64,000 bases of DNA. Source: Neobacillus notoginsengisoli. Its GTDB lineage: Bacteria; Bacillota; Bacilli; Bacillales; Cytobacillaceae. The stretch covers positions 160,442 to 224,441 of the forward strand of contig NZ_QWEG01000011.1 in the NCBI RefSeq assembly GCF_003515685.1, in the 5' to 3' direction. Shown piece by piece: positions 27,180-35,662 of this stretch; position 1 is the first letter of the stretch; the number at the start of each line of letters is the position of its first letter. Both the position numbers and the translations under genes were made by a program. The notes beneath the pieces are model-generated. The model was given only the letters and a program-made list of their open reading frames with translations. It ran no database searches and was not told where the DNA came from.

Positions 27180-28520
27180 CTAATTTTTTAACACAGCCTC
27201 GTTTAAAAATGCGGTGGTGTAGTTTCCTTGTGTGAAATCTTTATTTTGCAAAATTTGCTTGAAGAGAGGGGCGTTCGTTTTTATTCCTTCAATCGTCAAT
27301 CCGTCAAAGAATTTCGTGGCATTTGAAAGAGCTATGGCCCTGCTTTCACCAGAAAAAATGCATTTGGCGATCATTGGGTCATAATAAGGCGTTACAGTAT
27401 TCTCCTCCCCATACCCCGAATCAATTCTCGTACCATTCCCTTTTTCAAAGGAAAAGGCATTTATTTTACCCGGGGAAGGCAAAAACCTCACAGGGTCTTC
27501 TGCGTAAAGGCGAAATTCAATGGCATGTCCTTGTGAAGTAATTTCAGACTGCGTTAAAGGAATTTTTTCACCTGAAGCGGCGAGAATCTGCCACTCTACT
27601 AAATCAATCCCTGTGATCTCCTCTGTAACCGGATGCTCAACCTGAAGCCTGGTGTTCATTTCAAGAAAATAAAAATTTTCGTCCTCATCAAAAATGAATT
27701 CAATTGTCCCGGCATTTTTGTAACTGACAGCCTTAGCAGCTTTGAGAGCGGTTTCAAAAAGTTTGTTTCTTGTCCCTTCTGATAGAAATGGGGATGGGGA
27801 CTCTTCCACAACTTTCTGGTTCCGTCTCTGGATGGAACAGTCCCTTTCAAACAGATGGACAATGTTCCCATGGCTATCTCCAAAAACCTGGACCTCGATA
27901 TGCCTGGCATTTTCAATGAATTTCTCCAGGAAAACGGCATCGGAGCCAAAGTAAGCCTTTGCCCTGGCCTTTACCGAAGCAAAGGATTTTTCAAGTTCCG
28001 TTTGCCCGTGGCATTTTACCATGCCAATCCCGCCTCCGCCGCTCGACGCCTTAAGCATTACTGGATAACCTATTTCCGTTGCGATGCGCGCTGCTGCTTC
28101 AATTGTTTCGACTCCTCCGCTGCTGCCCGGAACAACTGGGACGCCAGCCTGTTCCATCGTTGTGCGGGATGCTACTTTATCCCCCATTAACCTGATTGTT
28201 TCAGAATCGGGACCGATGAAGGTGAAGCCATCTTTTTCAGCCATCTCTGCAAAATCAGCATTTTCTGATAAAAACCCATAGCCCGGATGGATGGCATCCG
28301 CTCCAAGCTCTTTAGCAACACGAATGATTTCCTCTCCTTTTAGGTATGATTTCATGACAGGAGGTTCTCCTATCCGGACAGCCTTAGTAGCAGCCTGGAC
28401 ATATGGCAACGATTCATCCGCATCCGAATAGATGGCAATCGTTTCAACTCCCATTCTTTGGCATGTTTTGATGATTCGTAATGCTATTTCTCCTCTGTTC
28501 GCAATCAATATCCTTTGCAC
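27180..28520 (-). CDS. Biotin carboxylase subunit of acyl-CoA carboxylase
   Basis: ATP-grasp enzyme that carboxylates biotin on the carrier protein, 446 residues. Visible are the N-terminal ILIANRGEIALRIIKTCQRMG, the glycine-rich ATP loop MLKASSGGGGIGM, the GDSHGNIVHLFERDCSIQRR motif and the catalytic MNTRLQVEHPVTE. First gene of the three-gene operon. The start is GTG at 28520 behind a GGGG-rich site. It is not fused to the carrier domain, unlike eukaryotic MCC and PCC alpha chains. Confidence 0.95.
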   Translation of the reverse strand: MQRILIANRGEIALRIIKTCQRMGVETIAIYSDADESLPYVQAATKAVRIGEPPVMKSYLKGEEIIRVAKELGADAIHPGYGFLSENADFAEMAEKDGFTFIGPDSETIRLMGDKVASRTTMEQAGVPVVPGSSGGVETIEAAARIATEIGYPVMLKASSGGGGIGMVKCHGQTELEKSFASVKARAKAYFGSDAVFLEKFIENARHIEVQVFGDSHGNIVHLFERDCSIQRRNQKVVEESPSPFLSEGTRNKLFETALKAAKAVSYKNAGTIEFIFDEDENFYFLEMNTRLQVEHPVTEEITGIDLVEWQILAASGEKIPLTQSEITSQGHAIEFRLYAEDPVRFLPSPGKINAFSFEKGNGTRIDSGYGEENTVTPYYDPMIAKCIFSGESRAIALSNATKFFDGLTIEGIKTNAPLFKQILQNKDFTQGNYTTAFLNEAVLKN

Positions 28521-28823
28521 ACCTTACCCCTTCCTCCCCCTGGTTTTATGATTGTCCAGCTCATACGTAACTTATTGAGAGACAAACATTTGAATGGAGG
28601 TTTTTCTTTTAGCTATTCTTTTTTCAAAAAATTGAATCCCTCTACTATGTTTCTACCATATTCTCTGAATAACCTGCAAATTTTGAAATTGATTTTTAGG
28701 CACTGAAGCAGAATTTTTTGATTTTTTGTTATATAATAAGTGTATTCTCAGAATTGTACATCTTTAGAATTGTTTCTTCTTGAGCTTCAAATAAAGAGCG
28801 TATTTTGACAGGGGGTTGGACAA
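28521..28823. other. 303-base divergent gap between the carboxylase operon and ylbP
   Basis: AT-rich region between divergent genes, expected to hold both promoters. A perfect TATAAT (28732-28737, plus strand) lies about 90 bases before ylbP, but no convincing -35 is seen. No ORF with a ribosome binding site and no hairpin terminator were noticed. Confidence 0.4.
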
Positions 28824-29297
28824 TTGCCAATAAAAGTGGAGAAACTAAAAGTTAACTACAAAACATTGGAAGAGTTTAAAAAATTTAAAGAGTATGGAAT
28901 TCAAGAGCTATCCATGCTGGAGGACCTTGAAGCAAATATAATCGAAAACGACAGCCAGTCGCCTTTTTACGGCATCTACTTCGGTGATAAGCTCGTTGCA
29001 AGAATGAGCTTATATGAAATTGATGCGAAGTTCGACCGCTATTTTGACCCACCCCAGACGTATCTTGAGCTATGGAAGCTCGAGGTCCTTCCTGATTACC
29101 AAGGAAAAGGGTACGGGACAGCCCTTGTTGAATTTGCCAAGAGTTTCGGCTTTCCTATTAAGACGAATCCGCGTGTCGGCTCGAAAAGTTTCTGGGAGAG
29201 GCACGGATTCACTGATGTTACTTATGAAGTCGAACGCGATCTTGGGGAAAACCCTCTTGTCTGGTATCCTGAGGGCGTTGGGGCACAGCACCACTAA
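28824..29297 (+). CDS. ylbP: GNAT family N-acetyltransferase YlbP
   Basis: 157-residue GNAT-fold protein. The acetyl-CoA loop is PDYQGKGYGTALVEFAKSFG, and the preceding strand is LELWKLEVL. The substrate is unknown. The start is TTG at 28824 with AGGGGG upstream. Position between ylbO and ylbQ matches B. subtilis, apart from the inserted carboxylase operon. Confidence 0.9.
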   Translation: MPIKVEKLKVNYKTLEEFKKFKEYGIQELSMLEDLEANIIENDSQSPFYGIYFGDKLVARMSLYEIDAKFDRYFDPPQTYLELWKLEVLPDYQGKGYGTALVEFAKSFGFPIKTNPRVGSKSFWERHGFTDVTYEVERDLGENPLVWYPEGVGAQHH

Positions 29298-29318
29298 GGA
29301 AATAGTATAGAACGTTAA

Positions 29319-29347
29319 GAGGCCGCAACAGATTTCCGTGCGGCCTC
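29319..29347. terminator. Hairpin terminator between convergent ylbP and ylbO
   Basis: Stem GAGGCCGCA / TGCGGCCTC with an 11-base loop. T tails are poor on both strands, so efficiency is uncertain; it sits between convergent genes. Confidence 0.6.
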
Positions 29348-29384
29348 AATTCATCTAATCCAACGTGATTCTCCACTTTTTCTC

Positions 29385-29990
29385 TTATTCTACTCTCTCA
29401 AGATTCCCATATTTATCAATTTGAAATTTTGCCTTTTGCTGTCCTAGACTTTCTTCCTCCTTTTCAGAGGCCATTTTCCTCGCCTTGTTCAAGATATTTA
29501 TTAGTGCTTGATAATCCTCCCGCAGGCCGGTTAGTTCTATAGCCAGGCTGTTGTTTTCCTTTTCAAGTTCCTTCACTCTTTCACGAAGCTGTTTCTGCTC
29601 ATCCTCATTTGTGGCGGCCCTCCCAGCAACTCTGTAAAGTTTCTCAATATAATTTAGAACAACGTCCAGTTCGATTTCGGGTTTCGCCTGAGGAAGCGAG
29701 GGGGTTTCTGCAACTTGCGGTTCCTGGCCAGCAGTATCCTTCAAAATCTGCTTGCCAGCCTTTTTACCCTCTTTTCTTTGCTTCTTCGCATGTTCAATTC
29801 CTGACTTGTATTGTTTCCTTACATGCGAATTCCACCTGAACCCGCATGCGGCTGACGTCCGGGAAAGTTGCCTGCCTACTTCTTCAAATGCCTGCAGCTG
29901 GGTACCTCCCTCTCTGATGTGCCTGAGAATCACCTCTGCAAGGAGCAAGTCTTCATCCGCTGTCCACGCATCTTGTCTTGTAGATGACAT
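29385..29990 (-). CDS. ylbO: RsfA-family prespore transcriptional regulator YlbO
   Basis: 201 residues from ATG at 29990 (GGAGG ten bases upstream). The N-terminal Myb/SANT-like DNA-binding domain (DAWTADEDLLLAEVILRHIREG and RTSAACGFRWNSHVRKQY) is typical of RsfA proteins, which tune sigma-F-dependent genes in the forespore. The C-terminal part has a leucine-rich coiled coil (residues about 115-165). Position matches B. subtilis ylbO, a paralogue of rsfA. Target genes are unknown. Confidence 0.9.
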   Translation of the reverse strand: MSSTRQDAWTADEDLLLAEVILRHIREGGTQLQAFEEVGRQLSRTSAACGFRWNSHVRKQYKSGIEHAKKQRKEGKKAGKQILKDTAGQEPQVAETPSLPQAKPEIELDVVLNYIEKLYRVAGRAATNEDEQKQLRERVKELEKENNSLAIELTGLREDYQALINILNKARKMASEKEEESLGQQKAKFQIDKYGNLERVE

Positions 29991-30094
29991 TCTTTTCATC
30001 CCTCCTATTGTTTTTACTCATACATATGCATGTAATAGGAAAGATAGAATGAGTAGAAGACAGCTGATTTTGCATGTTGTCGTTTAATTTATAC

Positions 30095-30853
30095 TTACCG
30101 ATTTTTGTTTAGAAACTTTGCCACTTGCCTGTGGTGGGCTTCGCTTTCCCATAAAGTGGCGCATATTCCAACTTCCTTTTCAATTCTTCCTCGGAGCTGC
30201 GATTCTTCCCACTTGTGAATCCAGATTGTCTTAAATCCTTGTAATACCGCTCCTTCATGGCGGGTCAACTGGGCGAGAAACGCTCTTCCTGCATGAAGCG
30301 GGTCCCCTTCGTAAATCCAATCAATGAAACCCATTTCCGACAATTCCTCTACCGGCTGAAGCCCACCCCCCATTAACATTCTCATTGCAGAAGGGGCCGG
30401 CATTTTTTCTGACAGAATGGATCCTCCTCCCCAACCTGTTATAATCCCTTGCTGCCCTTGTATAAATCCTGCCTTTGTTCCTTTTTTGCCTATTCGGAAG
30501 TCGCAAGCAGCCGCTAATTCACAACCACCCCCTACAGCTGTCCCGTTCAATATTGCCAGCGTAGGCTTTGGAAGTGTCAGCAGAGCATAAAGGACTCGAG
30601 CCATTCTCGAAAGCATGTTAAATGCTTCATTCTTCGTTTTCAGAGAATGAAACACGGATAAATCCCCACCCGAGCAAAAAGCTTCTTGCCCAATTCCGGT
30701 AACTGCAACAGCTTTTATATCGTCATCCTGCGCTGCCTTAATCAGTTTCTCAAGGCCTTCCATCACATCGAAATTTATCGCATTCCGTTTCTCTTCTCTT
30801 TCAATAGTAAAAAGAAGGACACCATCTACAAGCTCTCCAATTGAATAAGCCAA
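30095..30853 (-). CDS. Enoyl-CoA hydratase/isomerase (crotonase) family protein
   Basis: 252-residue crotonase-fold protein. The acyl-CoA oxyanion loop (QEAFCSGGDLSVF) and GTAVGGGCELAAACDFRIG are clear, including the glutamate equivalent to Glu144 of rat enoyl-CoA hydratase. The second catalytic glutamate (in the usual PEI motif) is absent; the segment reads FIQGQQGIITGWGGG. This resembles ECHDC1-type methyl/ethylmalonyl-CoA decarboxylases more than true hydratases, judged from memory. TTG start at 30853 with GGGGG upstream. I do not remember this gene at the rpmF-ylbO junction of B. subtilis. A generic hydratase is the alternative. Confidence 0.85.
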   Translation of the reverse strand: MAYSIGELVDGVLLFTIEREEKRNAINFDVMEGLEKLIKAAQDDDIKAVAVTGIGQEAFCSGGDLSVFHSLKTKNEAFNMLSRMARVLYALLTLPKPTLAILNGTAVGGGCELAAACDFRIGKKGTKAGFIQGQQGIITGWGGGSILSEKMPAPSAMRMLMGGGLQPVEELSEMGFIDWIYEGDPLHAGRAFLAQLTRHEGAVLQGFKTIWIHKWEESQLRGRIEKEVGICATLWESEAHHRQVAKFLNKNR

Positions 30854-30881
30854 GTTCCTACCCCCAAAAGACTCTTTTTAG

Positions 30882-31270
30882 CTATATAGGTTGAACTAGA
30901 AATTTTCTTTCCATGGTGAAGCTTTGTTGATTTTCGCTTCACAAAGGAAACCTTCTGAGATTAATCATCGCAGGGACAGGCGGTTTTTGCCTGTCACGAG
31001 GCACACAGCGCCGCGCGGGGCGTCAGTGGAGCCTCCTCGGCGCCTGTGGGGTCTCCACCTTGCCGCCGCATTCCGCAGGACAAACAGCTTCCTCGAATAG
31101 TCTTTGCACGAAGAAAATGCGATAGCACAAAGGAAAGCTTCTGTGAATCCTCATCGCACGAAATTATGCGTTAGCATAATTGAGGATTTTCGAGGAGTCT
31201 TCGTGCCTTCTGCCCCAATCAACCTGCTTCCTAGGCTAATTTGTGTAAAAATTAAATTCAACCTATATAG
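30882..31270. repeat. 389 bp intergenic repeat with 14 bp perfect terminal inverted repeats, copy 1
   Basis: Bounded by CTATATAGGTTGAA (30882-30895) and its exact reverse complement TTCAACCTATATAG (31257-31270). The inside is GC-rich and structured: GACAGGC / GCCTGTC and GTGGAG / CTCCAC stems and an AATTATGC / GCATAATT palindrome. It has no ORF of its own. It shares many 12-25 base blocks in the same order with 54234-54625. The form suggests a MITE-like non-autonomous element. The core GCGTCAGTGGAGCCTCC and related blocks recall repeats common in Bacillaceae genomes (memory, not searched). Confidence 0.8.
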
Positions 31271-31281
31271 ATCATTGCATT

Positions 31282-31322
31282 AAAAACGAAAAAAGCACAA
31301 GGGATTCACTCCCTTGTGCTTG
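31282..31322 (-). terminator. Rho-independent terminator after rpmF
   Basis: Stem AAGCACAAGGGA / TCCCTTGTGCTT with a 5-base loop and TTTTTTCGTTTTT tail on the minus strand. Confidence 0.92.
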
Positions 31323-31335
31323 ATCGTATGGAAAA

Positions 31336-31509
31336 TTAGTCGTTTACAACTTCTTTCCCCTTGTATGTTCCGCAAGCTTTGCAAATACGGTGAGCAAGCT
31401 TCATCTCTCCGCAATTTGGGCATGCCACCATACCAGGAACATTTAATTTAAAATGAGTGCGACGTTTTCTCTTCGCAGTTTTAGAAGTCCTTCTAAAAGG
31501 TACAGCCAT
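31336..31509 (-). CDS. rpmF: 50S ribosomal protein L32
   Basis: 57-residue ribosomal protein starting [10 protein letters not shown] at 31509 (GGAGG site). It has the zinc ribbon of the Cys+ form: CPNCG and CKACG. It follows ylbN, with which it is normally cotranscribed. The two upstream codons in frame (to 31518) are not needed. Confidence 0.97.
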   Translation of the reverse strand: MAVPFRRTSKTAKRKRRTHFKLNVPGMVACPNCGEMKLAHRICKACGTYKGKEVVND

Positions 31510-31589
31510 TCTTCCCACCTCCTTAAAGGGTTTAAGAAAGTTATGAAGCCCAGAGATGCTGGTTTCTTCACTTTGCTTCTTTTTGCCGA

Positions 31590-32114
31590 TTATGAATCGG
31601 ATGATTTGTTGTCATCAAAAAACTTGGCCAGATCTGCAAGCCTTGGATCGATTTTATTGCTTTGGCTCTCCTCTGTGACGACTTCCCAATCCTTTCCGGA
31701 TTGCGGGGCAGCCCCTTCGGAATTTACATCATCGCAAAATACTTGCATGGGAACCTCAAGAAGCAGGATTTCCCGTATGACAGGCATTAAATCGACCACA
31801 TCACCTTTTACTTGGTGGGCATCCTCATCTGTTTCATATCCAGAAATATTGAAAAGGAATGTTTCCGTTGTTTCGACATCCACTGGATAATTGACATCAA
31901 CTAGAGTCCTTGAACACGGCAGGATTAAATGACCGTTAATCCTGATATGGAATGCTACTTTCGTGGCACCAATATCGGCCCGTCCAGTAATATGGATCGG
32001 GGAAACTTCCCTAATTGTGGAATCAATCTCCTTGATTTCATCAACTCGGATTGTTTCATCAATGGCTAGTTCCTGGTTCCGTATTTTTTGCAGCTGGTTA
32101 ATTGTCCATTTCAT
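31590..32114 (-). CDS. ylbN: YceD/DUF177 family protein YlbN
   Basis: 174-residue acidic cytoplasmic protein of the DUF177 family, almost always encoded directly before rpmF. YceD homologues are linked to rRNA or ribosome metabolism, but the molecular role is unsettled. The conserved core is [27 protein letters not shown]. First gene of the ylbN-rpmF operon, divergent from tmcAL. Confidence 0.9.
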   Translation of the reverse strand: MKWTINQLQKIRNQELAIDETIRVDEIKEIDSTIREVSPIHITGRADIGATKVAFHIRINGHLILPCSRTLVDVNYPVDVETTETFLFNISGYETDEDAHQVKGDVVDLMPVIREILLLEVPMQVFCDDVNSEGAAPQSGKDWEVVTEESQSNKIDPRLADLAKFFDDNKSSDS

Positions 32115-32351
32115 TTATACCACCCCAAGGCAACAAAGGTAATTATAGCTTCCACAAAACTATTTGTCAATATTTTTTCTTTACACCTATTCCTTCCTCA
32201 GCAAGCATACCAAACGCTTTAACACAAGATGTTTTCTACTAGTTTAACCTTAATTATAACCAACAAACATAATAGAACAAATCATAATTTTACTGTTGTT
32301 CAACGTTGATTTATTATAAAAGTAGTTTGTACTGGATAGGGAGGATTTTTT

Positions 32352-33572
32352 TTGAAAGCTGCAGGAGTTGTTGTCGAATACAATCCTTTTCATAATGGAC
32401 ACTTATATCATTTGAATGCGACAAGAGAAATGAGCCAAGCGGATGTTGTGATCGCCGTCATGAGCGGCAACTTCCTTCAAAGAGGGGAGCCGGCACTTGT
32501 GTCAAAGTGGGCCAGAACAAAGATGGCTTTAATGAACGGGGCTGATCTGGTTTTCGAACTTCCATATCAATTCAGTACCCAGAAAGCCGAAGTTTTCGCA
32601 AACGGAGCTATAAAAATCCTTGATGCAGTTGGCTGTTCAACTCTTTGTTTTGGAAGTGAGTCCGGAGACGCCGAATCATTCACCGCAACCGTAAACTTTC
32701 TCGAACAACGAAGGACAATCTATGACAGCCTAATTCGGAATCACATTAAAACTGGTGTCAGTTACCCAAAGGCAGCCTCTTTAGCATTGGACGAACTTAA
32801 GGCGCCCCATGGCACTATTTCATTATCCGAGCCAAATAACATTCTCGGGTATCACTATGTAAAATCAATCCAGTCCTTAGGAAGCAAGATAGAACCATTA
32901 ACCGTCAAAAGAAAAAGCGCTAATTATCATGATGAAGATTTTGCCTCTTCTACAATCGCGAGCGCCACTAGCATCCGGAAATCACTTTTTACAAGAAGTG
33001 GCGGACTTGACTCTATTAAGCAGTACATACCGGACGGAACGATGCAGTCGCTTGAAGAATACCTGGCAGATTTTTTGCAATTCCATTCTTGGGATATGTA
33101 TTGGCCTTTTTTAAAATACCGTCTAATTCAAAGTTCTCCGGATGAATTGAATTCCATTTATGAAGCCGAGGAAGGACTTGAAAAGAGGCTTGCGGCGGTG
33201 GCTCTTAAAGCAGAAAGCTTTTTTGAATTTATGGAGGCTGTGAAAACAAAGCGGTATACATGGACGAGAATCCAGCGGTTATGCACACACATCCTTGTTA
33301 ATGCAAAAAAAGAAGAAATGCCCAATACGGAAGATAGCCCTGAATATATGCGTCTGCTTGGGATGTCTCGCCTTGGTAAATTGTATTTGAATAGGAATAA
33401 AGGACACTTTACCCTGCCAGTCGTCTCAAAACTCTCCGCTTTTTCAGGAATTGGGATTGAACTCGATAAAAGGGCGTCCTATATTTATGCACTGGGGCTA
33501 GCGGGAAGTAAGTCCCAAAAACTGTTGGAAATGGAATACAGCCAACCTCCCCTTTTCATTGAAAAGAGATGA
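32352..33572 (+). CDS. tmcAL: tRNA(Met) cytidine acetate ligase TmcAL (YlbM)
   Basis: Forms N4-acetylcytidine at the wobble position of elongator tRNA-Met from acetate and ATP in Bacillus. It has 406 residues. The nucleotidyltransferase motif VEYNPFHNGHLYHL (HxGH) and VAVMSGNFLQRGEPA-type segment (VIAVMSGNFLQRGEPALV) are at the N-terminus; the rest is a tRNA-binding helical region. TTG start at 32352 with GGGAGG upstream. It is divergent from ylbN. Confidence 0.95.
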   Translation: MKAAGVVVEYNPFHNGHLYHLNATREMSQADVVIAVMSGNFLQRGEPALVSKWARTKMALMNGADLVFELPYQFSTQKAEVFANGAIKILDAVGCSTLCFGSESGDAESFTATVNFLEQRRTIYDSLIRNHIKTGVSYPKAASLALDELKAPHGTISLSEPNNILGYHYVKSIQSLGSKIEPLTVKRKSANYHDEDFASSTIASATSIRKSLFTRSGGLDSIKQYIPDGTMQSLEEYLADFLQFHSWDMYWPFLKYRLIQSSPDELNSIYEAEEGLEKRLAAVALKAESFFEFMEAVKTKRYTWTRIQRLCTHILVNAKKEEMPNTEDSPEYMRLLGMSRLGKLYLNRNKGHFTLPVVSKLSAFSGIGIELDKRASYIYALGLAGSKSQKLLEMEYSQPPLFIEKR

Positions 33573-33583
33573 AGCGTTGTGCT

Positions 33584-34612
33584 TCATCTCTTTCTTTTTT
33601 TCGGTTTTAGTTTTTCAAGGTAGTCAACGGCTTCGTCAAATGAATCAACGGGGACAATTTTCATTTTTGTTTTAATGTCTTTGCCGGTTTTGAGTGCAGC
33701 CCGGTAGTTTGAATCCTTAGCGCCTTCTTCGTTTGGAGCAAAAAATATTTCAGCACCGGCTTTATCGGCAGCGACGATTTTTTGCTCTATTCCGCCGATT
33801 GGCCCGACAATCCCTTCGGATAAAGTACCTGTTCCGGCTATTTTATAGCCTTTTGTCAAATCATCCTCCGTCAGTTGATTATAAATTTCAAGTGCAAACA
33901 TAAGGCCGGCAGAAGGGCCGCCGATCTCATCTGTTTTCACTTTTACTTTCGGCTTGACAATGATGTCTATGTCATCAACCAGATAGATTCCAATTCCCGC
34001 CTTATTCGGGTCATCCTTAAATGATTCTAGCTGAAGGGATACATTTTTTTCTTTGCCCTTTCTGCTAAATGTAAGGGTTACCTCATTTCCGGCAGTTTTT
34101 GAATTCAGGTAATTAAGCAATTGATCTCTTGATTGTAGCCTTTTTCCGTCTGCTTTCAACAGCATGTCCCCTGTTTCCAGCTTCCCTTCAGCGGGCATGC
34201 CAGGAGCAATCCCCATTATGTAAACACCTTTATATCTGTACTCCACTGGTATCCCGGCTTTTTTATACGCGGCTTCAATCGCGCTTGATTTCGAGCCTTC
34301 CATCATATGCATTTGTTTCGTGTTATACTCTTTTTCGCTTTCACCCTTGCCAAGGACTTCGTCAACAGAATAAATTTCTTGGTATTTGCCGAATTTTGCC
34401 AAAAGGTACGTATAGATATTTGCCCTTCCCATCCGGACAGTCGTCAGCATGAAGCTGCCCTCTTCCTCATATCCGTTTTCCACCGTAATAATCGGTTCCA
34501 GTTCCTTGGCAAGTCCCGGTTTTGACACATAATATGGCAATGAATAAAATATACTTGCCATGAAAAGCAAAGCGGCAAGTATATAGGGAATCCTCGAGTT
34601 TTTATTGCGCAT
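33584..34612 (-). CDS. ylbL: Membrane-anchored PDZ/Lon-type serine protease YlbL
   Basis: 342 residues from ATG at 34612 (GGAAGGAG site). One transmembrane helix (about 8-28), an extracellular PDZ domain (about 110-195) and a C-terminal Lon-type protease domain with the Ser-Lys dyad S234 (GGPSAGLMFA) and K278 (GPIGGIEQK). The B. subtilis homologue, together with CtpA, degrades the SOS cell-division inhibitor YneA. It starts four bases after the ylbK stop codon. Confidence 0.94.
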   Translation of the reverse strand: MRNKNSRIPYILAALLFMASIFYSLPYYVSKPGLAKELEPIITVENGYEEEGSFMLTTVRMGRANIYTYLLAKFGKYQEIYSVDEVLGKGESEKEYNTKQMHMMEGSKSSAIEAAYKKAGIPVEYRYKGVYIMGIAPGMPAEGKLETGDMLLKADGKRLQSRDQLLNYLNSKTAGNEVTLTFSRKGKEKNVSLQLESFKDDPNKAGIGIYLVDDIDIIVKPKVKVKTDEIGGPSAGLMFALEIYNQLTEDDLTKGYKIAGTGTLSEGIVGPIGGIEQKIVAADKAGAEIFFAPNEEGAKDSNYRAALKTGKDIKTKMKIVPVDSFDEAVDYLEKLKPKKRKR

Positions 34613-34616
34613 TCTA

Positions 34617-35396
34617 TTACTGCTCCTTCCAGCGCCCAATGGCTGTTCTAATTGGCCCAATCTGTTTTCGTGCCTCTTCTTCCCCTATTTTAATAATATC
34701 TTCAATATTGGTAAAGGCTCGTGAACTGAAACGGCCCACCTGCGGGCGAATCATAACGTCCGAGGCCACTTCCCTGTATTGCAGAAGTTCTGTCTGCATA
34801 ATATCGATACTCTGCATAATAACATCATAGATGGAGTCAATTTCAGCATTCCTTTTTACACCAGACACATCGACGGCAATAACTATATCCGCTCCCATTT
34901 CCTTAACGACAGAGACAGGTATCCGGTCGGCAACCCCACCGTCAACCAGGATCCTACCGCCTATTTTTTCTGGTATTAGAATTCCTGGTATGGAAATACT
35001 TGCTCTCACTGCTTCTGCCGCAGGTCCGCTTTTGAACACAACCTTTTCTCCAGTCAATAAATCGGTTGCAACAACCGCGATAGGCAAATCAAGATCTTCG
35101 ATATTTTTGTTATGGGTAAACAGCCTGATGAACTCCTTTACCCGCTTTCCTGAAATAAACCCCATTTTCGGAACAGTAAAATCAAGAAAATACTTCCGTT
35201 TGAACGAAATAGAAAATTTATAAAAACGCTCCAAGTCGATCCCCGCCCCATAAAGGCAGGCAACAAGCGCGCCCATACTGCTTCCTGCAATCAGATCAAT
35301 CGGGATGCCCTCATCAGCCAATACTTTTATTACCCCTAAGTGGGCAAACCCCCGGGCTCCTCCTGATCCAAGTGCCAAACCTATTTTTGGAACCAT
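34617..35396 (-). CDS. ylbK: Patatin-like phospholipase family protein YlbK
   Basis: 259 residues from ATG at 35396 with GGGAGG upstream. Patatin motifs are complete: oxyanion loop GSGGARGFAHLG, nucleophile S40 in GSSMG, and the DGG of the Ser-Asp dyad (ILVDGGVADRIP). No signal peptide, so it should act in the cytoplasm or at the inner membrane face. The substrate is unknown. It is followed immediately by ylbL. Confidence 0.92.
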   Translation of the reverse strand: MVPKIGLALGSGGARGFAHLGVIKVLADEGIPIDLIAGSSMGALVACLYGAGIDLERFYKFSISFKRKYFLDFTVPKMGFISGKRVKEFIRLFTHNKNIEDLDLPIAVVATDLLTGEKVVFKSGPAAEAVRASISIPGILIPEKIGGRILVDGGVADRIPVSVVKEMGADIVIAVDVSGVKRNAEIDSIYDVIMQSIDIMQTELLQYREVASDVMIRPQVGRFSSRAFTNIEDIIKIGEEEARKQIGPIRTAIGRWKEQ

Positions 35397-35662
35397 CCAT
35401 TCCCGCCTCCCTTGAATGGTATCTACCTTACCCAACTGAAAATCTCCTTCAATCTTATGGTCTAAATCATTTTTCTATGAGTATATTGTGATACAGGGAC
35501 AGGCGTTATCCCTGCTTATTATCATGCAGTCGGCTTCAACACCTTCTCACTGTAAAAGCAAACAATCCATCATTGCCGAGAGGAATAAAGGCGGCTTTTT
35601 CCATTTTATCATTAGCCCTTATTCGCTGCATCATTCATTTTCCTTCTCCAAGGAGGCCTGTC

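Noticed and set aside
28548..28562. ATTGTCCAGCTC, similar to part of the repeat-like stretch at 46311-46322
   Set aside because: Only about 11 bases match; too short to call a repeat.
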